Numbered from the stretch's first letter, positions 1-11,674 are shown. The stretch is 64,000 nt of DNA from Selaginella moellendorffii (GCF_000143415.4 NW_003314425.1:66899-130898); one strand, 5' to 3'. A program made the numbers and translations. Notes: generated by a model not told the origin, from the sequence alone.

Positions 1-908
1 GTATGTCGAAAAACTGTGCAATGTCTTCGACGTACTCTTGTCTCTTCATGGAAAGCACCATCTCCCTTCTATCCGTATTGGAAGGCGAATAACCCTGCAC
101 GCAAAGCTCTGAAGTATATAAACGTGCTTCAATTGTCAATCTTTTCTCAGCTCGAAACAAAGTCATACCAGCAACAGTCTCCAAATCATGGGCCTCATGT
201 CAGCGGGAACACCACTCCACGAGAGCTCTCTCAAAGCATCTGCGAAAAAAAGAGAACAAGAGTTTGAGAGAGCTGAGTAAGTCTCGTCGAAAGTACCTAG
301 ATTTACAGTCGAGGCAGCCAACTCTTTCTTAAATCTTGCAACACGAGCAGTGTCTGTAGCTCGCCCACCGGAGCCTGGCCTTGGAGCATCCGCCGAGGCT
401 TCCCTGCTTGACGATTCTCCCGGTGATCCAGCAGACGATGAGCTTCCAAGCTCGTTGCCATTGATGTCTTGCAAATCCTACAAGCCACGTCGACAGATCA
501 AAGTTCCATTCTCAAGAAATCCAGAACACACACAAAAAGATAAAAAGAAAACTAGAAAACCATACCCGGTTTCTTCCTGCTCCACTCGAGAACGAGTGGC
601 CATCTTCATCAGAACTCCTACTCTCCGAAGAGTTCCCTCTCACATTAGAGCTAGAGTCGGCCTTCCGCGACAGTAGAACTTTGCCAGGAAAATTGCGCCC
701 TCTTAGCATCCTATATGAGAAGCAACAAGGAGAAGCGAATCGAGATGTCATTACTGATGAAAGAAATCGCTCGAAAAGACTCCATACCAGTTCTTTGACA
801 TGAGGATCCAAGCTCTAATCCTCGAGCACCATCGCTAGGCCCTGCATTTTCATCCACAGTGAGCCGACAAGAACAGGAGCTAGATTCAAACTCCTGGCTG
901 GGATCCAT
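1..908 (-). CDS. TBC domain Rab GTPase-activating protein, TBC1D22/Gyp1-like (3' end outside window)
   Basis: Proposed exons on the minus strand: 908-788, 699-566, 477-169, 94-<1, all phase compatible with GT-AG introns. The ATG at 908 opens a Ser-rich N-terminal region with no recognised domain. Exon 3 carries the start of a TBC domain, with a segment reading LRELSWSGVPADMRPMIWRL, and exon 4 continues with GYSPSNTDRRE. Both are hallmarks of the TBC1D22/Gyp1 subgroup. TBC proteins stimulate GTP hydrolysis by Rab GTPases in membrane traffic. The catalytic Arg and Gln fingers would lie beyond the window edge, so activity cannot be judged. The acceptor at about 700 is the least certain: a closer AG at 709 gives a stop, so I chose the one that keeps the frame. 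It is divergent from the next gene with about 127 bp between start codons. Confidence 0.85.
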
Positions 909-1035
909 GATTCCAGATCGTGAGAGCTAGCTCAGTACCTGAGCCTGGAAGTGCCTGGGACGACGATGGCGCTCCTCTTCCCTTGCTGGATCTAAGCGAG
1001 AAGTAAGAACCCTAATAACTTCCCTACCTAAAATA

Positions 1036-2892
1036 ATGGAGTGTGGGACGAGGCTCTTGGCGGATCTGGGGCGCCTTCTCGACAGCGATCCCGAAATGTA
1101 AGTGCGCGATCCCGATCGATCGATTCGATCCATGCATCCGTGATCTCTGATCCATCGCGCAGCGACGAGCTGGGATTCCTCCTGCCGTCGCAATTGGCGC
1201 AGCTCCACGATCTTCCAGCTGATACAGTCGAGATCTCGTTTGCCGCCGCTGACACTGATCCGAACGCTGGAGAGGGATCCAAGAGCCCCTGCGATGGCGC
1301 TGGCGCTGGGGAGTACTGTGAGGCTTCTTGGTTTTGGCTGCGAGATCACAAGCTAGGGATCGCAGTGAACGCTTTGAGGCCGCTCTACACTGAAGCACAG
1401 GCGGTGTTCTCGGCATTGCGAGCGGAAGAAAAACAGTGCGGAAGGCAGGAAAATGGCTTCTCGAAGGAAGAAAGTTTGCTCAAGGTCACAAGAGCACTCC
1501 TGATTGTCAACTCGGATTACTCGACCGCTTGGAACACCAGGTATGATCTCTTTTCCTCCTTTTGGTCGTTTGTTTTTCATCTCCAAGCGATCTAAAGTAT
1601 CTCGTGATCTAGGAAACGTGTTCTTGGCAAGTCGAGCTTTTCTCAGTCAGGAATGATCAGTGAGCTACGACTATCCAGTCTTGTCTTGACGTATGCTCCA
1701 AAAAGTGAGGAAGCGTGGGCTCATCGGTACGTGTTTCTTCTCTCTTTCTTTTCTTTCTTTGTTTCTCTCTTCTGGCACTTGAAAAAGTTTTTTTTTGCAG
1801 GAGGTGGGCATTAAACAAAATATTCTCCTCCACTTCCAGCCAAAGCGATGGCATCATTGACTCTGAATCCAAACATGTTGATGCGATTGTCGAGGTTAGC
1901 CGCCGTTTACGTATATATGAGTCGAGTGCCATCTCTTCTCTTATATGTCGTCTTTGCAGAGATCACTCTCACTGCCCGCTTATTCATTCCAATGTGGCAG
2001 AGATCTCCGATGAACTACCGTGCTTGGAGACACCGTTGCTGGCTTATCTCCTTCATGAAGTTCCCTCGAGTACGTACCTTGTTTGCTTCCATTTTTAAAG
2101 ACGCATAGAGAAGAGAACTGTGAGTTGATGCCTTACAGATAGAGCTGGAGTTGAAATCCCGGGATTCGTACCGGTGTACAGATAACTGTTTTTTCCACTA
2201 TCGCAGGGTACTTCGTTACTACGCACTGAAATGGAATAACTCCACTTGGTTATTTTGCAGTCCATGCTGCAACATCTAATTTGGAGACAACACGAATTTT
2301 ACCTGAGCTGGAGGGAATTGGCCTCGATGTGGAAGGTCGTGCTTATTTGAAGCCAGAATGATGACTGAAAGTATTCCCTGACTTTGAACAGGAGGAGCTC
2401 AAGGGGAACGCTGAATCAATTAAAGACATGTCCTTCGGGAATGAGGTTGGAATGTTGCGCTGTAAATGTCTCTCATGAACTTGTTTTTTTAGGCTCTATG
2501 GATTCACAGACGGTTTCTGGCTCACGGGCTGCTGACTTATAACGAGCTTTTCAACGAATTCAAAGTTGAACGCCCTCGGGATAAGGAGGTTCACGGAAAG
2601 CACGTCTTGTTCATTTTAAACGAGCTTGAGCTTGCAAAAGAAGCGGACACAGGCGAGCATTCTTGCAGCTACAAACTGTGGCTCCTCTTTGTGGTAGCTG
2701 GCTGGCAATGCCACGTCTCCTTCACAAAAATGAGATGATCCGTTTGTTTGTCCTGTGCAGTTTCGGAGGAAGCATGATTCTAAAGAGGTTGAAAATTTGC
2801 TCCTGGAGGAAAGCAGCGCTGCTGCCGCGAGTACGCCTCAGAAGGAGAGCCTGTGGAAAGGTGTCAAAGGGTCGTGCAACTTTTTGAAATGA
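1036..2892 (+). CDS. PTAR1: Protein prenyltransferase alpha-subunit repeat-containing protein (PTAR1-like)
   Basis: Ten exons: 1036-1097, 1163-1540, 1613-1726, 1801-1894, 2001-2069, 2139-2207, 2261-2335, 2392-2445, 2493-2690 (or 2693), 2761-2892; 414 aa. Introns are mostly 50-75 bp. PPTA repeats are visible as W-x-x-R elements: TAWNTRKRVL, EAWAHRRWAL, NYRAWRHRCW, CFFHYRRSML and ALWIHRRFLA. The spacing matches PTAR1 rather than the catalytic alpha subunits of farnesyl- or geranylgeranyl-transferase. Human PTAR1 is known as the alpha subunit of geranylgeranyltransferase III, which acts on Ykt6; a plant role is inference. The first intron splits an Ile codon and restores the conserved IDELGF start of the domain, which supports the ATG at 1036. 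The junction near 1895-2000 is the least certain. Confidence 0.88.
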
Positions 2893-3358
2893 GGCTGTTG
2901 GCGGTACATGATTTCCTGGATAGGATTATAACAAACTCGATCTAAAGCATTATCGATCGTTCTTATAACATACTCTTGCTTTTTGTTTCTGTTTATGCTT
3001 CAGTAGGTGGCACAGGACTATCCATCTCTAAATGTAAGGCATAACGGACGGACGGAGGACTTTAAAGGCTCATCTTTGTGGCACTGCCAACTTCTTTATA
3101 CACCACAGCTGCGATCGAGCGAGACTTTACAACAGGAACAAGAAAAGCAGCTTGCATTTTCCTTTTCCTTCCAGCACTCGATGATCAAAGCTGAGCAGCA
3201 GCAGCAGCAGCAGAAGCGGTAGAGGTAAAATCAAACTATTCTGCATGCTACTTTTTCCTACTGTTGTTGTGTTTCTCTTTCTTTCAAAGCAGGGAGGGGC
3301 AGGGACGAGGTAGAGAATCGAATATAAAAATAAGCAGTCTGTTGGGGGAAACGAGTGT
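2893..3358. other. Convergent intergenic region with CAG repeat
   Basis: This gap lies between the convergent PTAR1-like and BAHD genes. A short (CAG)n tract sits at about 3194-3213. I see no coding signal; it probably holds the two 3' UTRs. Confidence 0.6.
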
Positions 3359-4887
3359 TTAGGTGGAGCACAGCACCTGGCCAAGTACCTGTTCCAGCTC
3401 GTCATGAAACCGTGTCATGGCGTCAGACCGGAAGCCGAGGATGAGATTCATGTCTTTCGTCTCTCTCCCGTGCGAGAGGAAGAGACAGACCTCCGGCTCG
3501 GAAAAACCGACGGGGCCGGAATGCAGCGGCTCCCCCCATCCAAAGTCCGTCGTGTGGAAAGACAGCCGAGACCAGGTGCTGACGAGCAAAGTCGAGAAGA
3601 GACTGGGACAGAAACGCTGCAGCTCGAAGCAGTCGATGGAGGACCGGATATAAGAGTCGTGAATCCGAGCTATGGCATCTCTTACGAGCGACACCACCTC
3701 GGACAGGTGCTTGCTCTCCAGCTCCGACGCCGTGGCCATGGCGTAAGTCAGCATGATGCCGTTTCCCATGAAACCTTTGGGAAGCGGTGGCTGGATTCTC
3801 GACCGGTAGTCCACCGCGAACAGAAGCTTGCTCGGCTGCCTGTCATCCATGGCCAGAGCTTTGGTGCGGCACTTCCACACCAGAGCCGAGAGCGCCTCGA
3901 AGGTGCTACACTTTCGCCACCCGGGGACGTCGACGTTATCTTCCTGTGCCGCCACCATTTCGTTATCGATCTGCGACTTGAGCTGCTCCAGCTGCTGGCC
4001 CCGGATACGAAACACTCTATACACAAGTTGGTCGTCATCATTGAGGTGTAAGTTCTGCTGCGAGCCGCCAGAGACGTCGTCGACTTGAGCGTACTCGAGG
4101 TGGGGGAACTCGACCAGCGGTGGACTCCGGGCCTTGAGGACACTCCGGTCGAGCTCGGGGTTGAGTGACAGTGGAACGCCTCGGCTTAGCTCGGCCCAGC
4201 CGTGAACAAACTCCATCGCTCCAATCCCATCGAACATACAGTGGTTGATGCAAAGCCCGAGGACGAAGCCGCCACACTTGAATTTCGTCACCTGGACAGG
4301 CAGGGAGAGGATCATACCGACAACGACAGGAGAAGGAAGGAAAGAAAAACAGGATTTTTTGGTCGGTAGAGCGATCAAAAACCGGTCTTTTTTCTTCTTC
4401 TAGCGAGCGTTACCTGGACAGTCATGGGAGGAACTTCAAGGACGTTCTTGGCACCCGGAATTGCGTAGACAAGCTGGAGCAGAGGTGTGGAACCGGGCCT
4501 GATGATATCTCCCAGGTCGCAAATTCGAGCATCGGCCTCGGCCTCGGCAAACACGACTCCTTGCTGCTCGGCTCCATCGCCGCTCTTCTTCATCACCACC
4601 TCGAGCTTTCCTTCGCTGCTGATTCCCAGCCTGCCGGCGAGCGGGTAGTAGTGATCCAGCGCCTTGGACAGGCCTTGGCGGATCACGTCGGCGGGATTGT
4701 CCGCGGCTCTGGCGCTGCTCGACTCGAACAGGTAGATTGTTTTCATCACCACCGCGATGTTCTGATCCAAGTTTGACAGGAAGTAGTGCTGCTCCTCCAC
4801 TGGCTGCTCCGGCATGACGAGCTCCGGCTCCTTGACGAGCTCCACCTTGAAATCCACCGGCATTGTGAGAGTGGCTTCGGCCCCCAT
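3359..4887 (-). CDS. BAHD acyltransferase, omega-hydroxyacid/fatty-alcohol hydroxycinnamoyl transferase-like (HHT1/ASFT type)
   Basis: Two exons, 4887-4414 and 4291-3359, with a 122-bp intron; 468 aa. The N-terminus contains FLSNLDQNIAVVMKTIYLF, very close to omega-hydroxypalmitate O-feruloyl transferase. The catalytic HxxxD motif reads HCMFD (about residues 175-179), and the structural DFGWG motif is present near the C-terminus. Family enzymes transfer feruloyl or other hydroxycinnamoyl groups from CoA to omega-hydroxy fatty acids or fatty alcohols in the cytosol, for suberin or cutin. Substrate specificity is inferred from similarity only. The ATG at 4887 is the first that gives the typical N-terminus; the open frame extends upstream to about 5136 but that part resembles nothing in the family. 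Confidence 0.92.
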
Positions 4888-6841
4888 TGCGAAGAAAGAT
4901 TGACAGGAAGAGATCGACGAGAAGGAGAGGGAAAAAAAGCGATTTTTGTTCGTGGGAAGAAGCGCCCTCGCCCTCTCAAAGGTTGTTCCTCTGCCCTGCT
5001 CGGGAAGAAAGCTTTGCGCCTGGGGAGATATAAAGCAAAGCGGGAAAGCTTTCCTAATTCCTTGTGAGCTGTTAATGGCCCATGTGGCCAAGCCAATGCC
5101 AAAGCTCTCTCTTTTATTTGTTGTGGTTCCTCTCAACTCTTGTCTTTAACAAATCAAAGCACCGTCTCCACCAACAAGACGAAGAAGAAGAAGAAGAAAC
5201 TTCGATTCTTCTCGAGACACTTTGAGCAGAGGAAGAAGAAGAAGAAACTAGGTAAAGCCAACCAAGATCACTTAAAAAAAACCTCTTGCCATCCTCCAAC
5301 AAAACACACAGAATTTCAACACCAAGCACCAGCAGCACCAGCAGCAGTGGAGGAGGAAGAAATTTTGCTCTGGTTGGTGGTTTTCCTCTTTTTTCTTCCT
5401 TTATTTGGTAGTTAAATTTTGCTGCTGGCTGGCTGGCTGGCTTGCCTGGCTGCCTGGCTTGCTGCCCTCTCTGAACTTCGCTTGTGCAACCAGAAGTCAT
5501 CAAGGAAGATCCTCCTCCTTCACAACTCTCACTCATTTATGGAGCGAGCTACCCAACCAACCTAACTCATCAAACAAAATGCAACCAATCCCTCCAACTC
5601 TAGAATTCATCACATTGAAAATTTCAAGAGAATTTTCTTCTATTTGCATTCCTCTATGATCAGCTTTTAACCCTCCATTCCCCCAGCTCCAGCTCTTATG
5701 GTGAATCCCCAGGAACAAGAAACAATAGAATGAAGAGCTCCAATCAACACATCTTACACAAACATCAAAACATTGGTTTTTCTCTCTGGAAATTCTGCAA
5801 GATCATCACTCAAAGCCCTGGTCTAGTAATAATAGTGAAAAGTTTGCAAAGGTGGTAAGTGGTGGTAGTTTAGTAGTTTTTCTTTCTTTTGCTTTTTTTT
5901 TTTCTTTTTTTTCTTGGTTACTGCCAGACAATCTGGTTGGCTGGCCACACGGGCAATCCGGGGGGCAACCTCGTAACTTTCCTTGATTGGTTAAAAAAGC
6001 ACTCTTTTTATAACTGAGAAGAGAGTCCGAAGTCGACTCCGAGGTCCGAGAGCTCGGACAGTCCGAGAAGAGCCGAGCTCTTTTTTTTTTTTTAATGCTG
6101 CCGGCTACTGAAATGCTGCACGGGGCTCGGAGCGTGTCAGTCACTAAGTAATAGCGCGGCAAATTTTTCCAAATCCAAAACGCGCTCGCGTAAACTCTTT
6201 GAATGCTCGGTCGGTGTGGGATCGGATCAACCGCCCAAATTCCACTGCCACCACGGTGGTTGCATCGCCAATCAATCGATTCCTTTCAAACTTTCGCTGG
6301 TTGATCGTCTAACGAGATTTAGTTCCAGCTGATTGGAAAGGGGAGCTCTAGTCACTCGATCGCTGATCTTTTCCTGGTCCGATCCGATACGATCGATTGA
6401 CAACTTACCAGCTGCCGAGTGATGGTGATCTCTAGGATGGAAATTAAGAACTGGCCCAGGGAAGAAAAGCAATCAATCAATGGCGATGGTGTGTTTGTAC
6501 GTGGGTGTTCGTGATCTTCGAACTAACTGACGCTGATGGCTCATCCAATTTCCTCGCAATCACTGCTCGCATCCATCGCTGCTGCTGCTGCTGGCCTGGA
6601 TCCAACAGTCGTGCTGGCTGGCTGGCTATGGGAGTCAAGAACCAAACCAATAAGCCTTTAATGTGTGTTCTTCCCCAATTTCTCTTTTTCTTCCTCTCCC
6701 CCCGGCCGCGAGAGGGATAGATCTCTCCAACCAATTCCATTCATTCTCGTGGCCCACCCCATCGATCTCCAGCCTAGTCTCGGTGGTTGGAAGTTTGGTA
6801 CCGATCGATTCATCGATTAATTGCGATTGATCCATGATCGC
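4888..6841. other. Long intergenic region, low-complexity
   Basis: This gap lies between the divergent BAHD and PPR genes. It holds purine-rich GAAGAA runs (5180-5250), a CAGCAC repeat (5328-5348), CTGG repeats (5425-5460), poly-T tracts (5890-5920, 6080-6093) and short tandem TCCGAG/GCTCGG motifs (6025-6080). A TATA-like tttatat on the minus strand at about 5027-5036 lies about 140 bp upstream of the BAHD ATG. No convincing gene was seen. Confidence 0.5.
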
Positions 6842-8530
6842 ATGAGCTCGCAGGGATGCTCGATCGATCCATCCCGCGAATTGGACTCCATTCTCGCCGC
6901 CCATCTCCGCGATGGGCGATTGCGCGACGCGAAGAGAGTCTTCGATTCCATGCCGCGCAGAGATCGCGATCTCGTCTCGTATACCTCGATGCTGGCGGGG
7001 CTGGGGCGGGGCGGGCGGCTGCGCGACGCCGAAGATATCTTCCACGCCATGCCCGGATGGGATCAAGTGGCGCTCAACGCGATGCTCGCGGCATACGCCC
7101 AAAGCGGGCAAATCCACAGCGCGGAAGCCTTCTACTCGCGATTGCCCGAGAGGAATCTCCTCTCCTCCAATGCGATGCTCCACGCATACGCACAGATTCC
7201 GCGTATCTCCAGCGCTGCCACCATCTTCGCGGCTATGCCACTCCACAGTCTCGTCTCTTGGAACACCATGATCCAAGCATATGCCCAAGCAGGGCATATT
7301 CATTCCGTGCAATACCTCTTCGAGAATATGCCCGAGCGAGACTCTATCACCCTAACGACCGTACTGGTTGCGTTCGCCAGCAACGGCTCACTGAGAGAGG
7401 CCGTACATATATTCCAGGCCACCCCATGGAGGTATCTGGCATCTTGGAACTCCATGCTTGACGCATATGCCAAAGCCGGGGAAGGTTCCAACGTTGCCAA
7501 CACGTTTGAGAAGATGCCCGAGAGGGACCTACTGTCCTGGAACATTATGCTCTCCTCGTGCTCCCAGAATATCCAAGATGCCGAGCGCGTCTTCGCCCAG
7601 ATGCCCCAGCGTGACCTCGTCTCGTACGGCGCAATGCTGTTCCTGTACGGCCAGCGCGGGAATCTGAGAGATGCCAAGCGCATCTTTACCAGCGAAATGC
7701 CCTTCCACAACCTCGTATCCTGTACGGCCATGCTAAATGCATATGCCCAGGAAGGGCATCTCCAGCAGGCAAGAGATATTCTCCAGGATATGCCCGAGTG
7801 GGATTTGGTGTTAGTAAGCGCTATGATGGTGGCATACTCCCGTCACGGGGACATAAATGCGGCTAGATTTCTCTTTGATACTTCTTACGTGAGGGATGTG
7901 GTGTGCTGGACTGCTATGCTCGGAGCATATGCCTTTAACGGGCATCTTGAGGAATCTAAGCACTTGTTTGATTGGATGCCAGAGCATGACACCTGCACCT
8001 GGAATGCCATGTTATCGGCATATTCCCAAAACTGGCATCTGGAAGAAGCAAAGGATGTCTTTGAGACAATGCCCGAGCATAATTCTGTGTCTTGGAACAC
8101 AATGCTCTCGGTCTATTCTCTTCACAAACGCCCCAAATTAGCTCAAAAGTTTTTTGATGCAGTCCCAGAGCACAATCTTGTGACTTGGGGAGCATTGTTA
8201 GCGGCATATGCGCAAAACGGGCACTATGAAGAGGCATTTTTTGTTTTTCACACTGCAGCAATGGTTCATGAGCTTGATCTTGCTTGCTTTGTGATGTTTT
8301 TCCTGGCTTGTAGCCACTCAGGGAAGGTTGGAGTTGGGAAACAGAGGTTTTCTTCGATTAGTATTGATTATGGTTTGACACCTAATAAACAGCACTATAG
8401 TTGCATGCTAGATATCTTGAGCCGTGCTGGACATTTAAATGATGCACGAGATTTACTTGCTAATATGCCTTTTGCTCCAAATTCTCTTGAAAGGTGTACA
8501 GTCATTGGAGGAGTAATCAACACTAGCTGA
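6842..8530 (+). CDS. Intronless pentatricopeptide repeat (PPR) protein
   Basis: Single exon, 562 aa. Almost the whole protein is tandem repeats of about 31 residues, with recurring elements such as AVFxxMPxRDLxSWNxML and AYAQxGHLxxA. This is the pattern of PPR proteins made of short S-type repeats common in Selaginella. PPR proteins bind organellar RNA one base per repeat and act in editing, splicing or stability. I see no DYW deaminase or clear E/E+ tail; the C-terminus ends after a final L/S-type repeat with the text HYSCMLDILSRAGHL. The ATG at 6842 is the first in frame; no obvious transit peptide stands out, so chloroplast or mitochondrial targeting is open. Confidence 0.9.
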   Translation: MSSQGCSIDPSRELDSILAAHLRDGRLRDAKRVFDSMPRRDRDLVSYTSMLAGLGRGGRLRDAEDIFHAMPGWDQVALNAMLAAYAQSGQIHSAEAFYSRLPERNLLSSNAMLHAYAQIPRISSAATIFAAMPLHSLVSWNTMIQAYAQAGHIHSVQYLFENMPERDSITLTTVLVAFASNGSLREAVHIFQATPWRYLASWNSMLDAYAKAGEGSNVANTFEKMPERDLLSWNIMLSSCSQNIQDAERVFAQMPQRDLVSYGAMLFLYGQRGNLRDAKRIFTSEMPFHNLVSCTAMLNAYAQEGHLQQARDILQDMPEWDLVLVSAMMVAYSRHGDINAARFLFDTSYVRDVVCWTAMLGAYAFNGHLEESKHLFDWMPEHDTCTWNAMLSAYSQNWHLEEAKDVFETMPEHNSVSWNTMLSVYSLHKRPKLAQKFFDAVPEHNLVTWGALLAAYAQNGHYEEAFFVFHTAAMVHELDLACFVMFFLACSHSGKVGVGKQRFSSISIDYGLTPNKQHYSCMLDILSRAGHLNDARDLLANMPFAPNSLERCTVIGGVINTS

Positions 8531-8582
8531 TTGAAATTGTTAAAACATAAATATCAAAATAGAGTTAATATTTTTTCTACCA

Positions 8583-8790
8583 CTGATGCTTTTGCATGGA
8601 ATTAGCCGAGCAGGCATGCATCCTGGATGTTAATATAAGGCTTCTCCAAGCTCCAATTTTATCAATTACATTTTTGGGCACAATTCAAGCCATTCCTACT
8701 ACACATCACTTTGTGTTTGCCACTTTCCAGAAGTGGAAGGGGTTTGGGGTTGATGTAGATATCTTTAAGGATGTTCTAGGGCCGTCTTGT
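8583..8790 (+). pseudogene. Decayed copy of the small secreted Asn-rich peptide gene (copy D)
   Basis: The segment from the 'gatgcttttgcatggaatta' block through 'gatgtagatatcttt' aligns by eye with the promoter and 5' coding part of the intact gene at 12,000-12,245. The start codon region is rearranged and the downstream Asn-rich part is missing. The alignment then jumps to sequence resembling the 3' flank near 12,690. No open frame remains. Confidence 0.65.
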
Positions 8791-8951
8791 TGTGCTCACA
8801 CAGCTGGAGGGTGTTCCTCCTCGACTTGGTCCAGGAATGCCCGCTTCTAGCCAAAAGCCTCTGCCGGGACCTAATCTGCACGTAAGTTTTCTTGGTGTGG
8901 TGCATGGTGATGCTTTTCACAATTTAGAGTACTTGGCTTGGAAAAACTTGA

Positions 8952-9034
8952 TGTCGGAAGTGGCATTTGAACCCATACATTCTAAAGAGGAGCAGAACTT
9001 GCGTCCGCTCCTAAGATCGGTCGGCCACCCTGAC
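8952..9034 (-). other. tRNA-Leu(CAA)-like relic (pseudo-tRNA or SINE head)
   Basis: Read on the minus strand, this 83-nt stretch starts GTCAGGGTGGCCGA and ends GGGTTCAAATGCCACTTCCG plus ACA, like a class II tRNA-Leu. The anticodon stem pairs (GCGGA/TCTGC) around loop CGCAAGT. Position 33 is G rather than the required U, and the acceptor stem has an A-C mismatch, so I call it a pseudo-tRNA. It sits in the same relative place as the similar relic at 12,774-12,844, upstream of a peptide-gene promoter. Confidence 0.6.
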
Positions 9035-9079
9035 ATTTATTATTGAAGTTTAGAAAATCCTTTATTCGTGATTACATGG

Positions 9080-9205
9080 AGTTTTTAAAACTTTTAAAAT
9101 GCATGCTGGATAGACCTTTTTATAATATAAGGCCTCCTGCCTCTAACAAGTATTCAGCCGTTAATCCGTCACCACTACAACTATGAAGACTACTTTGGGT
9201 ATCAC
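9080..9205 (+). pseudogene. Promoter and first codons of a peptide-family copy (copy A)
   Basis: This aligns with 12,890-13,030: a shared RY motif TGCATGC (9100-9106), a TATA-like TATAAGG (9126-9132) and the start ATGAAGACTxCTTTGG at 9183. Similarity stops about six codons into the frame. The remaining frame stays open into the CR4-like receptor gene. It is either a truncated peptide gene or a captured promoter (see findings). Confidence 0.6.
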
Positions 9206-9404
9206 AGCGGCAGGTGTGTCTCCCGAAGGAGTCAATGGATGTATCCATAATTCCAAACTTGGCCATTTTCAAACTTTGTTCTGTATAAGAAAAGACAAAG
9301 CAAAAACTTCTCGAACTCGCAGGAGGACTATGATCCTTAGAAGAGTATTTTGTCTGTTGAACGCTTTTCCTTCAAAAGATCTCTATTATCATGCTCCAAC
9401 AAGA

Positions 9405-11674
9405 ATGTCTCTCCATACAGTGTTGCTATTATCGATTGTGGAGCTTAATTACTTGCATCTTACAGCAAGCTTTGGCTACATGACCACGCTAGGTTCACTG
9501 TGGACTCTCAGCTATTTCACTCCAAAAAATACAGGTTCTTACTTGGTATGTATTTTACAAGCTGGAACCATGGCACCCGTTTGTTTTGGATCCATTCGCA
9601 CACACGAACAACCCCAAGACAAGCAACTAGTCACCATATCCTCTGGAGGGAAATTTGTATGTGGGCTAGAATATGGCAATCATTTTCCAATATGCTGGGG
9701 CAGTCTCGAAGCTCCACAAAGTTTTCTAAATGTTAGCTATACAGCCATAAGCAGTGGTGCAAGCCATGCGTGTGCAATACGAAGCTACGACAATAGAGCC
9801 GACTGTTGGGGGAGTATAAACTCTTCTACCGTTCCAAACCAAGACTTCGTGTCGATCTCATCTGGAAGTGGTTTCTCCTGTGGCCTGACACTAGATGGAG
9901 CAACAGCATGCTGGGGAGAAGTGCCAGGTGCAATCCCAAAACCAGCAAATGATAAGAAGTTCATGGCTTTGTTTGCTGGAGCATATGTAGTTTGTGGAAT
10001 AACAGCTCAAGCAGGAGAAACTCTTTGCTGGGGAGGTGAAAAGAGCAATCCCAGTCCTGCAATTCCTCCTCCTGGTCTCAAGTTTTCTTACATAACTGGA
10101 GGATTCCGCCATACTTGTGGAGTGCGTGCAGACAATCACCAAACCGTGTGCTGGGGAGATAACAGGTTTGCGCAACTTCGAGTTCCGGAGAACGCCACAT
10201 TTTCAGCCATTTCAGCTGGTGATTTCTACACTTGTGGTGTGAGGCTGGACAGGGCTATGAAGATCTTGTGTTGGGGAAACTCTGGTGTATTGAAGAACGA
10301 AGACTTCAATGCGAGCCAGGGAGTTTGCACAAGCAGGTGTGGAAAAAACCAATACGAGCTGCATGGAAGTACATCTTGCCCCTCACTCTCTGACAAAGTG
10401 TGTTTGGACTGCTCCATTTGTGTTGGCGACAACGTAGAGATCTCTCCTTGTGGAGATAGCTTTGATAGGAAATGTGGCAAATTGGATATTACTAGTGGAG
10501 TTGAGATATCAAAGAGCTGGAGGAGGATTATGTTTGTGCTGTATGTAACTTGTTTTGGAGCTGCAGCTATGGGAATTTTGGTGTATTTGAAATGTGGAGC
10601 TGCAAAGTTTGGAAAGATTAACGATTCTGGGCATGGAGTTGTATGTCTTTCGGCGTCTGAGCTACAAGCAGCCACGAACAATTATTGTGATGACTCGATA
10701 TTGGGAAAAGGTTCATTTGCAACAGTGTATAAAGGAGTTCTGCACAATGGTCGTCAAGTTGCTATCAAACAAGCAAAGGCCTCTACAAGGTATTTATTTT
10801 TCTTCAGTATTTACTTCCTTTTCTTTAAATTGAAAAAAAAAAAAACAGGTCTGGTGAAATGTTTAGAAAGGAGCTAAAACTTCTTGCCAGAACACACCAC
10901 TCTTGCGTCGTAAACTTAATCGGATACTGCGAGCAAGAGAAGCTCCTGGTCTTCGAATTCATGTCTAGAGGCACCCTACACGACAACTTGTATTCTTCCC
11001 ATTCACTGGAATGGACAACAAGGATCAAAATCTCGGCACAAGCTGCCCGAGGCCTCGAGTACCTCCACAGGTATGTATCACCCAGCGTCACCCACAGGGA
11101 CGTGAAATCGTCAAACATCCTCCTGGATTGCGACTGGAACGCAAAAGTATCAGACTTTGGGCTATCGGTGTGCGGTCCTCAAGACAATGCAACACACCTG
11201 AGCAATTTGACTATCGTTGGAACTCCCGGTTACTTGGATCCTGACTATGGGAACTCCTCCCAGCTCACAACCACAAGCGACGTCTACAGCTTTGGAGTGG
11301 TTCTTCTCGAGCTCATGTCTGGTCAAAAGCCAATTGATCTGTCAAGAGAGATCCAGAGTCTGGTTGCTTGGGTGCTCGATCTGGTGGAACGTGACGAGTG
11401 GAGCTCGGTGTTGGATGCTAGACTTGCAGTGCCTTTGGAGCCGGAGCCACTCTACCGTGCAGTGAAGTTGGCGCTGGAGTGTACCAAAGCCAGTGGGAAG
11501 GAGAGGCCGTCCATGTCGCATGTCGCCAAAACTCTCGAGGAAGTTTTGGAGGCTGTGGTTTCTCCTCAAACTTGTGCTTTTTCTAGCGTACAGATTCAGG
11601 GAGAGTTTCTTGCTGTTTCATCTTGGGATGGATCGAGACTTCCTTCCAGACGTGTATCAGCCCTTCATATCTAA
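9405..11674 (+). CDS. CRINKLY4-like receptor-like kinase
   Basis: Two exons, 9405-10789 and 10849-11674; 736 aa. Residues 1-24 form a signal peptide. Seven CxG/CWG elements (CFGSI, CWGSLE, CWGSIN, CWGEV, CWGGEK, CWGDNR, CWGNSG) form the CR4 beta-propeller-like ectodomain. A TNFR-like Cys-rich module follows (CTSRCGKNQY to DRKCG), then a transmembrane helix near IMFVLYVTCFG and a kinase domain. Kinase motifs are intact: GKGSFATVYKG, VAIKQ, HRDVKSSN, DFGLS and GTPGYLDPDY. CR4/ACR4 kinases control epidermal and asymmetric cell division, and ACR4 has been linked to CLE40 perception. The frame is open upstream to an ATG at 9183, but only the ATG at 9405 places the signal peptide at the N-terminus. 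Confidence 0.9.

Noticed and set aside
2241-2260. Possible 12-nt intron in the PTAR1-like gene
   Set aside because: It is too short to splice. Using the donor at 2208 gives a 53-bp intron and the conserved HYRR context.
3404-4051. Plus-strand frame opposite the BAHD gene
   Set aside because: It is antisense to a well supported coding exon, and its Arg/Leu-rich content is typical of a shadow frame.
5114-5536. Minus-strand frame in the region upstream of the BAHD gene
   Set aside because: It is low complexity (Ser and Leu runs from simple repeats), with no homology or gene structure.
9183-9404. N-terminal extension of the CR4-like receptor from ATG 9183
   Set aside because: It resembles nothing in CR4 proteins, starts in a captured peptide-gene fragment and would bury the signal peptide. 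I kept the ATG at 9405.
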